From: Rhodoferax sp.
GTDB lineage: Bacteria; Pseudomonadota; Gammaproteobacteria; Burkholderiales; Burkholderiaceae_C
Assembly: GCA_021737865.1 (NCBI GenBank)
Contig: JAIPDC010000006.1
Coordinates: forward strand, 1-39,561
Direction of reading: 5' to 3'
Length of the DNA: 39,561 nt
Part shown: positions 27,351 through 36,700 of the stretch, in pieces
Numbering within the stretch: position 1 is the first letter of the stretch
Layout: each line of letters begins with the position of its first letter
Notes under the pieces: generated by a model
Told to the model about the DNA's origin: nothing
The model's database searches: none
The model's input: the letters and a program-made list of their open reading frames with translations, nothing else
Program-made: the position numbers and the translations under genes

Positions 27351-27385
27351 CTATATACGGTTGTTCTACGAGGGCTTCAGCCCAA
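27334..27385 (+). repeat. Short interspersed repeat, copy 2 (plus orientation)
   Basis: TGCTA-N9-TAGCT at 27334-27352 is followed 15 nt later by ACGAGGGC. The GH30 stop codon (27348-27350) lies inside it, and the phospholipase C TTG start follows at 27386. It is inverted relative to copy 1, so the two copies bracket the GH30 gene. Confidence 0.5.
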
Positions 27386-29470
27386 TTGAATCCAAAACTC
27401 TTTCTCACTCGGCGCAGCCTGCTGCGGACAGCCGCACGGGCCGTACCGGCTGCTGGTTTGTTGCCGGGCTGGTTGCGCGAGGCCGTTGCCGTGGAGCCCC
27501 GGCGCCAAACCGGCACCATTGCCGACGTCGCCCACATCGTCGTGCTGACCCAGGAAAATCGATCATTCGACCACTATTTCGGCGCCATGCGCGGTGTGCG
27601 CGGGTTTGCTGACCGCTTTTCCATCCCTACCCTGAAGGCGGCGGCGCGCCCCTTTCACCTCGATACCACGCAGCACTTCGAGCTGATGCGTGCCGAAGGC
27701 ACCGCCCACACCTGGGTTGATGCCCAGCAGGCGTGGGACCACGGCCGCATGTCGCGTTGGACGCAGTTCAAGGGTGCACATTCGGTGGGCCATTACGGAG
27801 CGGCCGACCTGCCGCTTTATTACGCACTGGCCGATGCGTTTACCGTCTGCGATGCCTACCACTGCGCATTTCATGGCGGCACCAACCCGAACCGGCTGTT
27901 CCTGTGGACGGGCACTAACGACCCGCAGGGCGCGGGCAATGGCCCCGCCCTCTACAACGAGCTGGACTCCCTGCAGGCCAAGCCCGGCGTGGCCAGCTAT
28001 ACCTGGACCACCTACCCCGAGCGATTGCAGGCCGCAGGCATAGACTGGCAGGTGTACCAGGACATGGCCGACAACTACGATGACAACCCTCTGGCGGGTT
28101 TCCATAACTTTCGGCAGGCGGCTGCCGATGCACCAGGTTCCAGCGTCGAGTTCAAGCAGCGGGGCCTGAGCACGCGCACGCTGGAGCAATTGCGCCGCGA
28201 TGTGCAGGCGAATCAACTTCCTCAAGTCAGCTGGATCATCGCCGGCGCCAAGGACTCCGAGCACCCCGAAATGTCCAGCCCTGCACAAGGGGCGCACTTC
28301 ACCTCGCAGGTGCTGCAGGCCCTAACGTCCAATCCCGATGTGTGGAGCCGCACCGTGCTGTTTCTCAATTTTGACGAGAACGACGGCTACTTTGACCATA
28401 TGCCCCCGCCCGCAGTGCCCTCGGTCATTGCGTGGCACGCAGACCCGGCGCAGCGCGTGCTGGCTGGCGCCTCGACCGTGGATGTGGGTGGCGAGTACCA
28501 CCAACACCTGAAGGATTACCACCAGCGCGCGTTGGAGCAGTCGCTCCTGTACCGCCCGTACGGTCTGGGGCCGCGGGTGCCCATGCTCGTCATCTCGCCC
28601 TGGAGCCGGGGCGGATGGGTCAATTCGCAGGTTTTTGACCACACTTCCGTCATCCGCTTCATGGAGCAGCGCTTTGGCGTGCAGGAGCCCAACATATCGG
28701 CCTGGCGGCGCGCGGTATGCGGTGACTTGACCAGTGCGTTCGACTTTGCCCGCCCCGATACATCGCCCTTACCGGGGTGGCCGTCTACACAGGAGGCTGC
28801 AGCGCGTGCCGCCGCTTTGCCGCAGCGGGTGATGCCAGCCCTGCCGGTCCAAGGCGAGCCGCCCCGGCAAAGTCCGGGCACCCGGCCCTCGCGCGCTTTG
28901 CCCTACCAGTTGCTGGTGCATGGCAGCGTCCAATCGCAGCACCGCAGTATGGAATTGAGTCTGGTGAACCAAGGCGGCGGCGCCGCCGTGTTTCACGTCT
29001 ATGACCGCAACAACCCGGCCCACATTCCACGACGCTACACGGTGGAGGCCAGCCAGCAACTGGTTGACCGTTGGCCGTGGGCGCAGCGCGGCGCTGCCTA
29101 CGATCTGTGGATACTGGGCCCCAATGGATTTCATAGTCAGTTCGCGGGCCCGGCTGTTATGCCATCCCGGGCGCAACCGGAATTCAAAGTTCGCTACAAC
29201 CTGGAGCAGTGTCACCTGGAACTGCACATGGTGAACCCGGGCACTGCTGCTTGCATTGTGGATGTCAGAGAGCCTGCTTATGGGCCGCAGCGCAGCGTGC
29301 GCAGGCGGTTGAGTCCAGGGCAGTCCGTGTTGCTGGCCTGGGACATTGCGCACAACGGCTACTGGTATGACTTGCGCGTTACGGTAGTGCAATGCCCGGG
29401 TTTTTTCCGCCGCTTTGCTGGGCGCATGGAGACCGGGGACGACTCCATTAGCGACCCTGCACTAGGGTAA
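27386..29470 (+). CDS. plcN: Tat-exported phosphocholine-type phospholipase C
   Basis: This 694-aa enzyme has a Tat signal (TRRSLLRTAARAVPAAG). The catalytic phosphoesterase domain spans about residues 45-450, with VLTQENRSFDHYFGAMRGVRGF, FHGGTNPNRLFLWTG, IIAGAKDSEHPEMS and FLNFDENDGYFDHMPPP. Two C-terminal beta domains of the bacterial phospholipase C family follow (about 515-690). Family members split phosphatidylcholine, sphingomyelin or related phosphodiesters in the periplasm or outside the cell. The only usable start is a TTG at 27386, eight residues before the twin arginines, with GAGGG upstream at long spacing. It is followed by an operator and a terminator-like hairpin, so it probably ends the lacI operon. 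Its place in a sugar locus is unusual. Confidence 0.9.
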   Translation: MNPKLFLTRRSLLRTAARAVPAAGLLPGWLREAVAVEPRRQTGTIADVAHIVVLTQENRSFDHYFGAMRGVRGFADRFSIPTLKAAARPFHLDTTQHFELMRAEGTAHTWVDAQQAWDHGRMSRWTQFKGAHSVGHYGAADLPLYYALADAFTVCDAYHCAFHGGTNPNRLFLWTGTNDPQGAGNGPALYNELDSLQAKPGVASYTWTTYPERLQAAGIDWQVYQDMADNYDDNPLAGFHNFRQAAADAPGSSVEFKQRGLSTRTLEQLRRDVQANQLPQVSWIIAGAKDSEHPEMSSPAQGAHFTSQVLQALTSNPDVWSRTVLFLNFDENDGYFDHMPPPAVPSVIAWHADPAQRVLAGASTVDVGGEYHQHLKDYHQRALEQSLLYRPYGLGPRVPMLVISPWSRGGWVNSQVFDHTSVIRFMEQRFGVQEPNISAWRRAVCGDLTSAFDFARPDTSPLPGWPSTQEAAARAAALPQRVMPALPVQGEPPRQSPGTRPSRALPYQLLVHGSVQSQHRSMELSLVNQGGGAAVFHVYDRNNPAHIPRRYTVEASQQLVDRWPWAQRGAAYDLWILGPNGFHSQFAGPAVMPSRAQPEFKVRYNLEQCHLELHMVNPGTAACIVDVREPAYGPQRSVRRRLSPGQSVLLAWDIAHNGYWYDLRVTVVQCPGFFRRFAGRMETGDDSISDPALG

Positions 29471-29482
29471 GTGCTGATGCAA

Positions 29483-29498
29483 TTGGAAACGGTTCCAA
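29483..29498. promoter_or_regulatory. LacI-type operator upstream of the second ABC operon
   Basis: TTGGAAACGGTTCCAA is palindromic except for one central pair. It combines the left half of the 19105 site with the right half of the 13405 site. It lies 116 nt before the second binding-protein start and 12 nt after the phospholipase C stop. Confidence 0.8.
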
Positions 29499-29528
29499 AC
29501 ACAATCAAGTTCGCGTTGAGGGCGAGAG

Positions 29529-29566
29529 GGTGCCTGCCGTTTGGTGGTTTTCGGCAGGCACCTTTT
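29529..29566 (+). terminator. Rho-independent terminator-like hairpin between operator and second ABC operon
   Basis: A perfect 11-bp stem (GGTGCCTGCCG with CGGCAGGCACC) with a 12-nt loop is followed by TTTT. It ends the phospholipase C transcript or, if the next operon's promoter is at the operator, it lies within that operon's leader. Only 47 nt remain before the next start codon. Confidence 0.8.
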
Positions 29567-29613
29567 CAATTTCATGACGCAACAATCAATTCAATCAAGT
29601 AAGTGGATCGTTC

Positions 29614-30864
29614 ATGCTCAATACATCGCGACTGACAGCAGCCCTCGCATCCGCAATGATCGCAACCACCGCTGCGGCGGGACAGGTTGAAGTTTTGCAC
29701 TTCTGGACATCCGGCGGCGAAGCCAAGTCGGTTGCTGAGCTAAAGAAAATGATGGAGGCCAAAGGCCATACCTGGAAAGACTTCGCCGTGGCCGGTGGTG
29801 GTGGTGACAATGCGGCCACGGTATTGAAGAGCCGGGTGGTGTCGGGCAATCCTCCCGCAGCTGCCCAGATTAAGGGGCCCGCTATTCAGGAGTGGGCTTC
29901 GGAAGGCGTGCTGGCGAACCTGGAAGGTGTTGGCAAAGCCGAAAACTGGGACACCCTGCTGCCCAAAGTGGTCGCCGACGTTATGAAATACAAAGGCAAC
30001 TATGTAGCGGTTCCAGTCAATGTTCACCGTGTTAATTGGCTGTGGGGCAGTGCCGGGGTCCTCCAGAAGGCGGGCGTGGCCAGCATGCCCAAAACCTGGG
30101 ACGAGTTTTTCGTGGCGGCCGACAAAATCAAGAAGGCGGGCCTGATTGCAGTCGCGCACAGCGGTCAGAACATCTGGGACTTCACGACCTTTGAATCGGT
30201 GGTGCTCGGGGTCGGTGGAGCCAGATTTTACGAAGACGCCCTGGTCAAGCTGGACCCGAAGGCGCTCAGCAGCGAGACTATGAAGAAGTCCCTGGAGACC
30301 TTTCGCCGGTTAAAAACCTATGTGGACCCTGCCGCTCCCGGGCGTGACTGGAATTTGTCCACAGCCCTGGTGATTCAGGACAAGGCGGCCTTCCAGTTCA
30401 TGGGTGATTGGGCCAAGGGCGAGTTTGTGGCGGCCGGCAAAAAGCCGGGCAAGGACTTTTTATGTGCCGCCGCACCGGGGAGCGCCAGCGCCTACACCTT
30501 CAATGTCGATTCGTTTGCCATGTTCAAGCTCAAGGATGCGGGTGCGCAAAAGGCACAGAACGACCTGGCCGCCTCCATCATGGGAACCGATTTCCAGCAG
30601 GTGTTCAATCTCAACAAGGGCTCCATCCCCGTGCGTTTGAATGTTGCCATGGACAAATTTGACGACTGCGCCCGGTTATCGAGCAAAGACTTTGTCGAGA
30701 CCGCCAAAATCGGCGGACTGGTGCCGTCTGTGGCCCATGGGATGGCGATCAGGCCAGCCGCAGAAGGTGCCATCAAGGACGCTGTCAGCCAATTCTGGTC
30801 AGACGACAAGGTATCGTTGGCTGATGGCATGAAGAACATTGCAAAAGCCGCCGCAACCCGGTAA
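29614..30864 (+). CDS. ABC sugar transporter, substrate-binding protein 2 (CUT1 family)
   Basis: This 416-aa periplasmic binding protein has a signal peptide of about 22 residues (ATTAAA end). The mature start EVLHFWTSGGEAKSV, with MGDWAKGEF and NKGSIPVRLN, places it in the same subfamily as the protein at 21690. The ATG has GTGGA upstream. It opens the second importer operon behind a LacI-type operator. Differences around the predicted binding loops (NVHRVNWLW versus NIHMPTWFW) suggest a related but not identical ligand. Confidence 0.94.
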   Translation: MLNTSRLTAALASAMIATTAAAGQVEVLHFWTSGGEAKSVAELKKMMEAKGHTWKDFAVAGGGGDNAATVLKSRVVSGNPPAAAQIKGPAIQEWASEGVLANLEGVGKAENWDTLLPKVVADVMKYKGNYVAVPVNVHRVNWLWGSAGVLQKAGVASMPKTWDEFFVAADKIKKAGLIAVAHSGQNIWDFTTFESVVLGVGGARFYEDALVKLDPKALSSETMKKSLETFRRLKTYVDPAAPGRDWNLSTALVIQDKAAFQFMGDWAKGEFVAAGKKPGKDFLCAAAPGSASAYTFNVDSFAMFKLKDAGAQKAQNDLAASIMGTDFQQVFNLNKGSIPVRLNVAMDKFDDCARLSSKDFVETAKIGGLVPSVAHGMAIRPAAEGAIKDAVSQFWSDDKVSLADGMKNIAKAAATR

Positions 30865-30897
30865 TTTCCGCCGGGCAGTCACTTCATTTGAGTCGTA

Positions 30898-31779
30898 GTG
30901 TTGCGTTCGCCCGAATCTCTGCTGCCCAAGCTGGTTGTCGCACCTGCGTTCGTATTGGGGTTCGCTTTCATTTACGGACTGATGATCTGGAATGGCGTGC
31001 TGTCCGTGACTGCATCGCGCATGCTGCCCAACTACGATCAGTTTGTGGGCCTGGAGCAGTACCGAAGGCTGTTTGAGATGGACCGCTGGTGGGTGGCACT
31101 CAAGAACCTGGGCATATTCAGCGTCCTCTATGTTGGCGGTGCCTTGTCCCTGGGGCTCACGCTGGCCATTTTTCTCGACCAGAAGGTTCGAGCCGAGGGC
31201 TTCCTTCGCACCGTTTATCTGTATCCGATGGCGTTGTCATTTATCGTCACCGGAACCGCCTGGAAGTGGATTTTGAACCCCAGCATGGGGCTGGAAAAAC
31301 TCATGCAGGATCTGGGCTGGTCCAGCTTTCACTTCGATTGGTTAGTGCAGTCGGACACAGCGATCTACTGCGTGGTGATTGCCGGTATCTGGCAGTCCGC
31401 CGGTTTTGCCATGGCCCTGTTCCTGGCCGGCTTGCGCGGCATCGACGACAGCATCATCAAGGCGGCGCAGATGGACGGCGCTTCGCTGCCGCGAATTTAC
31501 TGGCGCATTATCTTGCCCATACTGCGGCCAGTGGTCTTCTCCACCATTTTGGTGCTGTCCCATTTGTCCATCAAAGGCTTTGACCTGGTCATGGCGCTCA
31601 CGGCGGGTGGCCCTGGTTACTCCACCGACGTACCTGCGACGTTCATGTTTGTGATGAGTTTCACGCGTGGACAAATTGGTTTGGGCGCTGCCAGTGCCAC
31701 CATGATGCTGGCCACGGTGGCGGCCATCGTGGTTCCCTACCTTTACAGCGAATTGCGCGGCAAGCTCCATGATCGTTAA
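30898..31779 (+). CDS. ABC sugar transporter permease 2a (MalF-type)
   Basis: This 293-aa protein has six predicted membrane segments and the EAA loop (SIIKAAQMDGASLPRIYWRIILPILRP). It begins at a GTG (30898), 33 nt after the binding-protein stop; GAG lies a few bases upstream. It overlaps the next gene by 11 nt. It is paralogous to the permease at 22942, sharing RTVYLYPMALSFIVTG-type and FDWL/FDWI segments. Confidence 0.93.
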   Translation: MLRSPESLLPKLVVAPAFVLGFAFIYGLMIWNGVLSVTASRMLPNYDQFVGLEQYRRLFEMDRWWVALKNLGIFSVLYVGGALSLGLTLAIFLDQKVRAEGFLRTVYLYPMALSFIVTGTAWKWILNPSMGLEKLMQDLGWSSFHFDWLVQSDTAIYCVVIAGIWQSAGFAMALFLAGLRGIDDSIIKAAQMDGASLPRIYWRIILPILRPVVFSTILVLSHLSIKGFDLVMALTAGGPGYSTDVPATFMFVMSFTRGQIGLGAASATMMLATVAAIVVPYLYSELRGKLHDR

Positions 31780-32623
31780 ATACCTGCCACGCGCACTGCT
31801 GTACGCGATTCTCTTGCTGGCGGCAGTGTTCTTTCTGGCGCCGCTGTATGTGATGTTGACAACGTCTTTGAAAGACGCCGCGCAAATCCGCTCCGGCAAC
31901 CTGCTCAGTCTTCCGGGTTCCATCAATCTGGAGGCCTGGCAGACTGCCTGGTCTGCGGCGTGTACCGGGGTCGATTGCCGGGGTCTGCAGCCCTATTTCT
32001 GGAATTCGGTGAGCATGACGGTCCCCGCCGTGTTGCTCTCGACTGCCTGGGGTGCCGTCAACGGCTATGTTCTGAGCATGTGGCGCTTTCGCGGCAGTGA
32101 GCTGCTGTTTGGCTTGCTGCTCTTTGGCGTGTTCATGCCGTTTCAGGTGGTGTTGCTGCCCATGAGCCAGGTGCTGGGCCATTTGGGGCTGTCGAGTTCG
32201 GTTGCCGGGCTGGTGCTGGTGCATTGCCTTGCGGGGATGGCGGGGACCACGCTGTTCTTTCGGAACTATTACGCAGCGATTCCCAAGGAGCTGGTGAACG
32301 CGGCGCGCATGGACGGGGCTGGTTTCTGGCGCATTTTTTGGCGCATCGTGTTGCCAATGTCCACCCCTATTCTGATGGTGACGCTGATCTGGCAGTTCAC
32401 CAATATCTGGAATGATTTTCTGTTTGGGGTGGCTTTCAGTGGTGCCGATAGCAAGCCCATTACCGTCGGATTGAACAACATGGCCAATACCTCGAGCAGC
32501 GTCAAGAGCTACAACGTGGACATGGCCGCTGCCGTGATTGCGGGGCTGCCCACCATGCTGGTCTACGTGCTGGCCGGTCAATATTTTGTCAAGGGACTCA
32601 CGGCTGGTGCCGTGAAGGGATAG
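31769..32623 (+). CDS. ABC sugar transporter permease 2b (MalG-type)
   Basis: This 284-aa protein has six predicted membrane segments, the EAA loop (ELVNAARMDGAGFWRIFWRIVLPMSTP) and the C-terminus FVKGLTAGAVKG. The ATG lies within the end of the preceding gene. It is paralogous to the permease at 23835 and forms the channel with permease 2a. Confidence 0.93.
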   Translation: MIVKYLPRALLYAILLLAAVFFLAPLYVMLTTSLKDAAQIRSGNLLSLPGSINLEAWQTAWSAACTGVDCRGLQPYFWNSVSMTVPAVLLSTAWGAVNGYVLSMWRFRGSELLFGLLLFGVFMPFQVVLLPMSQVLGHLGLSSSVAGLVLVHCLAGMAGTTLFFRNYYAAIPKELVNAARMDGAGFWRIFWRIVLPMSTPILMVTLIWQFTNIWNDFLFGVAFSGADSKPITVGLNNMANTSSSVKSYNVDMAAAVIAGLPTMLVYVLAGQYFVKGLTAGAVKG

Positions 32624-32631
32624 ACGCACAT

Positions 32632-33720
32632 ATGGCAGCCTCATTACACATCGCCGGTATCCGGAAAATTTATGGCAAGGACGCCCATGCGGTCGAGGTG
32701 CTCAAGCGCATTGACATCGAGGTTGCGCCCGGCGAATTTCTGATCCTGGTCGGCCCGTCAGGTTGCGGCAAATCCACGCTGCTCAACATCATTGCCGGAT
32801 TGGAGGAACCCAGCGAAGGCGAGTTGCGCATCTCTGGAAAGAACGTGGTCGGCGTGGCGCCAGCCCAGCGTGACATCGCCATGGTGTTCCAGAGCTATGC
32901 GCTGTACCCCACGATGAGCGTTGCCGACAACATCGGCTTTGCGTTGGAAATGCGCAAGGTTCCCAAGGCGGCCCGCGTCAAGCGCATCGCCGAGGTGGCC
33001 GCCATGCTGCAGATCGAGCATTTGCTGGAACGTCGCCCCGCACAGCTCTCGGGTGGCCAGCGCCAGCGCGTGGCGATGGGCCGTGCACTGGCGCGCGACC
33101 CGCAACTCTTCTTGTTTGACGAACCGCTCTCCAATCTGGACGCCAAGCTGCGGGTCGAGATGCGCGCCGAGATCAAGCGACTGCACCTTCTGTCAGGCAT
33201 CACCAGCGTGTATGTCACGCACGACCAGATCGAGGCCATGACGCTGGGCAGTCGCATTGCGGTCATGAAAGACGGCATCCTGCAGCAGATCGGCACGCCG
33301 GACGACATATACAGCCGCCCCTCCAACACCTATGTGGCCGGCTTCATCGGGTCACCCACTATGAATTTCATAGCTGGCAGCGCAATATCTACGCGGAATG
33401 GAAGCCTATTTACCTCTAAAGGCGGCGGCGAATTCACGGGTTGCCCGTTGACGGGCGAGGGACAGTTGGGGCTGCGACCTGAACACATCCGCTTCAATGC
33501 CGACGCCCACTGGCGTGGCGAGGTGATGCTGGTGGAGCCCACTGGGGCCGATACGTTTGTGGTGATGAAAACCGCCAGCGGCAATATCACCGCCCGTACG
33601 GCGCCAAGCGTCTCAATGAAAGTCGGCGACATTGTTGGCATGGAGTTTGCGCAAGAACACGCCCATTGGTTTGATGCTAAAACCGGCGTGCGTGTCCCGG
33701 CGGAAGGCCTTTCAGAGTGA
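32632..33720 (+). CDS. ABC sugar transporter ATPase 2 (MalK/UgpC-type) with repeat-derived linker
   Basis: This 362-aa ATPase has Walker A GPSGCGKST, VFQSYALYPTM, LSGGQRQRVAMGRAL, Walker B LFLFDEPLSNLDAKLR and YVTHDQ. A C-terminal TOBE-like part follows (LGLRPEHIRF, MLVEPTGADTFVV). Residues about 243-262 (MNFIAGSAISTRNGSLFTSK) are encoded by a copy of the short repeat, read in frame, at the junction of the ATPase and regulatory domains. AAGGGA lies 11 nt before the ATG. It completes the second importer and is 10 nt before the GH3-GH5 gene. Confidence 0.95.
   Translation: MAASLHIAGIRKIYGKDAHAVEVLKRIDIEVAPGEFLILVGPSGCGKSTLLNIIAGLEEPSEGELRISGKNVVGVAPAQRDIAMVFQSYALYPTMSVADNIGFALEMRKVPKAARVKRIAEVAAMLQIEHLLERRPAQLSGGQRQRVAMGRALARDPQLFLFDEPLSNLDAKLRVEMRAEIKRLHLLSGITSVYVTHDQIEAMTLGSRIAVMKDGILQQIGTPDDIYSRPSNTYVAGFIGSPTMNFIAGSAISTRNGSLFTSKGGGEFTGCPLTGEGQLGLRPEHIRFNADAHWRGEVMLVEPTGADTFVVMKTASGNITARTAPSVSMKVGDIVGMEFAQEHAHWFDAKTGVRVPAEGLSE
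33358..33415 (+). repeat. Short interspersed repeat, copy 3, inside the ATPase 2 coding sequence
   Basis: ACTA-N9-TAGCT at 33358-33375 is followed 15 nt later by ACGCGG, and TCTACGNGG is shared with copy 2. The copy is read through in frame. Local codon use and amino-acid make-up (Ser/Thr/Gly-rich) differ from the flanking ATPase. Confidence 0.5.
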
Positions 33721-33730
33721 AAAGTGTTGT

Positions 33731-36700
33731 ATGAAAATACCCCATCTGTTAACTGCATTGTTTTGCCTTGTTCAGGCATTTACGCTTCTGTCCGTCAACG
33801 CAGCACACGCTGATGCACTGGACGCCAAAGTGGAAGCGCTGTTGCAGCGCATGACCGTGCAGGAAAAGGTGGGGCAACTCACACAGTACTCGGGCGAATC
33901 ACAAGCCACCGGTCCTGTCACCTTCAAAGGCGACCAGGAAAGGAGCATCCGGGAAGGGTACGTCGGCTCGTTGCTGAATGTAATTGGAGCCAACTCGACC
34001 CGCCAGTACCAGGAAGTGGCAATGCAGTCACGCCTGAAGATTCCACTGCTGTTTGGAATGGATGTGATCCATGGCTACAAGACAACATTCCCCATTCCCC
34101 TGGCAGAGGCCGCCAGTTGGGACCTGACCGCCATTGAGCAGGGTGCGCGAATTTCAGCCATCGAGGCTGCGGCCAGCGGCATTCACTGGACCTTTGCACC
34201 CATGGTCGATATCGCACGCGACCCTCGCTGGGGGCGTGTGATGGAGGGGGCAGGCGAAGACACCTACTTGGCCTCGAAAATTGCCTATGCCCGAGTCAAG
34301 GGCTTTCAGGGCAAAAAACTCGGCGACACGGACTCCGTCATGGCCACCGCCAAACACTTTGCTGCCTATGGTGCCGCGGTGGGCGGGCGTGACTACAACG
34401 CAGTCGACATGAGCCAGCGTATGCTGTGGGAGACCTACCTTCCGCCATTCAAAGCCGCCCTGGATGCGGGTGCCGCCACCTTCATGAACTCCTTCAATGA
34501 CCTGAACGGCATTCCGGCCACGGGCAGCACCTATCTGCAACGTGACATCCTCAAGGGCCAATGGGGGTTCACGGGCTTTATGGTGTCCGATTGGGGATCC
34601 GTCGGCGAAATGGTGGCGCACGGCTACGCCCGGGACAAGTCCGATGCCGCCCGCTTGGCCATCAACGCCGGGAGCGACATGGACATGGAAAGCAACGCCT
34701 ATCGTGACCATTTGCCCGCGTTATTGGCCGACAAAAAGGTCACGCAAACTGTGCTGGATGATGCCGTGCGGCGCGTGCTGCGCAAAAAGTTCGAACTGGG
34801 CCTGTTTGATGACCCGTTTCGCTTCAGCAATGCCGAGCGCGAAAAGGCGCTGGTGGGTCATACAGCGCACCGACTTGCGGCACGTGAGATGGCCGCAAAA
34901 AGCATCGTTCTGCTAAAAAACGACAAGAAAGTTCTTCCACTTTCCAGAGACACCAGGACCATCGCCTTCATCGGCCCCATGGTCAAAGCCGTCAAGGATA
35001 ACCACGGGTTCTGGTCGGTGACTCTGCCGGATGTTGACTACTCCAAGTTCATCGTGACCCAATGGGACGGGCTTAAGAATCATCTGCGTCCCGACACGAA
35101 ACTGCTGTACGCCAAAGGCAGCGAGATCGAGGGCGATGACCGCAGCGGCTTTGCAGAAGCCATCCGCATTGCCCGGCAAGCGGACGTGGTGGTGGTGAGC
35201 GTGGGCGAGCGCTGGGACATGAGCGGCGAGGCCAAGAGCCGCAGCAGTCTGCGCCTGCCCGGTGTGCAGGAGGAACTGGTTCAAGCGTTACAGGCCACTG
35301 GCAAGCCCATTGTGGTGTTGATCAACGCGGGTCGTCCACTGGTATTCAACTGGATAGCGGACAACGTATCCGCCATTCTTTACAGCTGGTGGTTGGGCAG
35401 TGAAGCAGGCAACGCTATCGCCGATGTGCTTTTGGGCGACTACAACCCGAGCGCCAAGCTGCCGATCAGTTTTCCGCGCGCCGAGGGGCAAATTCCCGTT
35501 TACTACAACAAGTTCAACACCGGCCGCCCGGCTGCCGATGACAAGGCGGGCGGCTATGTCAGCGGCTATATCGATTTGCAGGGCAGCCCGCGCTACCCGT
35601 TCGGATTCGGGCTGAGCTACACCGACTTTGCGTATGCCGATCTTCGCCTGGACACGACCCGCATGCGTAAGGGCGAAAAGATTACCGCCTCACTGACATT
35701 GAAGAACACGGGCAATGTGGCTGGAGAAGAGGTCGTGCAACTGTACCTGCGAGACAAAGTGGCGTCCGTCGTGCGGCCGGTTCTTGAGCTGAAGGATTTT
35801 CAGAAGGTCCGGCTTGAAGCGGGCCAGTCGCGTCGTGTCACCTTCACGGTGGACCGCGAAAAGCTGTCCTTCTACAACGCCCAATTGCAGTGGGGAGCCG
35901 AACCGGGTGACTTCGAGTTGATGGTCGGCGCCTCTGCCGCCGACATCCGCTTGCGTGCGAATTTTGAGTTGCAGGACGACGCCCATTCCCTGTTGCGCAC
36001 GCAGGGCACGCAGTGGGTTACATCTGACGGCAGTCCCATTGCGCTCAAAGGCGTTAACCTGGGTAACTGGCTGCTTCCGGAATTCTGGATGATGGGCTAC
36101 CCCGACAACACGGCGGTGAACGACCACTGCTCGTTGCAGACTGTGCTGGATCAGCGATTCGGACTTCAGGAGCGCGAACGTCTGATCAGACTCTTTCGTG
36201 ACAACTGGATCACCGACCGAGATTGGGATTTGATACCCCAGTTCGGTTTGAACATGGTGCGCCTGCCGTTCATCTGGAGCCTCATCGAGGACGAGAATAA
36301 TCCCCGTCACCTCCGACCCGATGCCTGGCATTACCTCGATGCGGCAATTGCCAAGGCCAAGTCGCGCGGGCTCTATGTCATTCTTGATTTGCACGGGGCA
36401 GTCGGCGCGCAGGGAAAAGAGCACCACAGCGGCTGCGCTGGCCAGAACCACTATTGGACCAAGCCCGAATACCAACAGCGAACCGATTGGCTGTGGCGGC
36501 AAATTGCCACGCGTTACAGGGACAACCCCGTGGTTGCCGGCTATGGATTGCTCAATGAACCCTGGGGCAGCACCGATGTGCAGTTGGTTGAGGTGAGTCG
36601 CAAGCTTTATAAAAGCATCCGCGAGATTGATCCGCACCACATTATCTTGTTGGCCGACCACCCCAACGGGATTGCTGCTTACGGCAAACCCCTAGAGCAC

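Noticed and set aside
31661-32644. A 327-codon open frame on the minus strand opposite permease 2b
   Set aside because: It is antisense to a clear MalG-type permease. The translation is rich in His, Gln, Arg and Gly with no domain, as expected for a mirror frame in GC-rich coding DNA.
35690-36661. A 323-codon open frame on the minus strand opposite the GH3-GH5 gene
   Set aside because: It covers GH3 and GH5 coding sequence whose motifs are unmistakable; the antisense protein has no recognisable feature or ribosome site.
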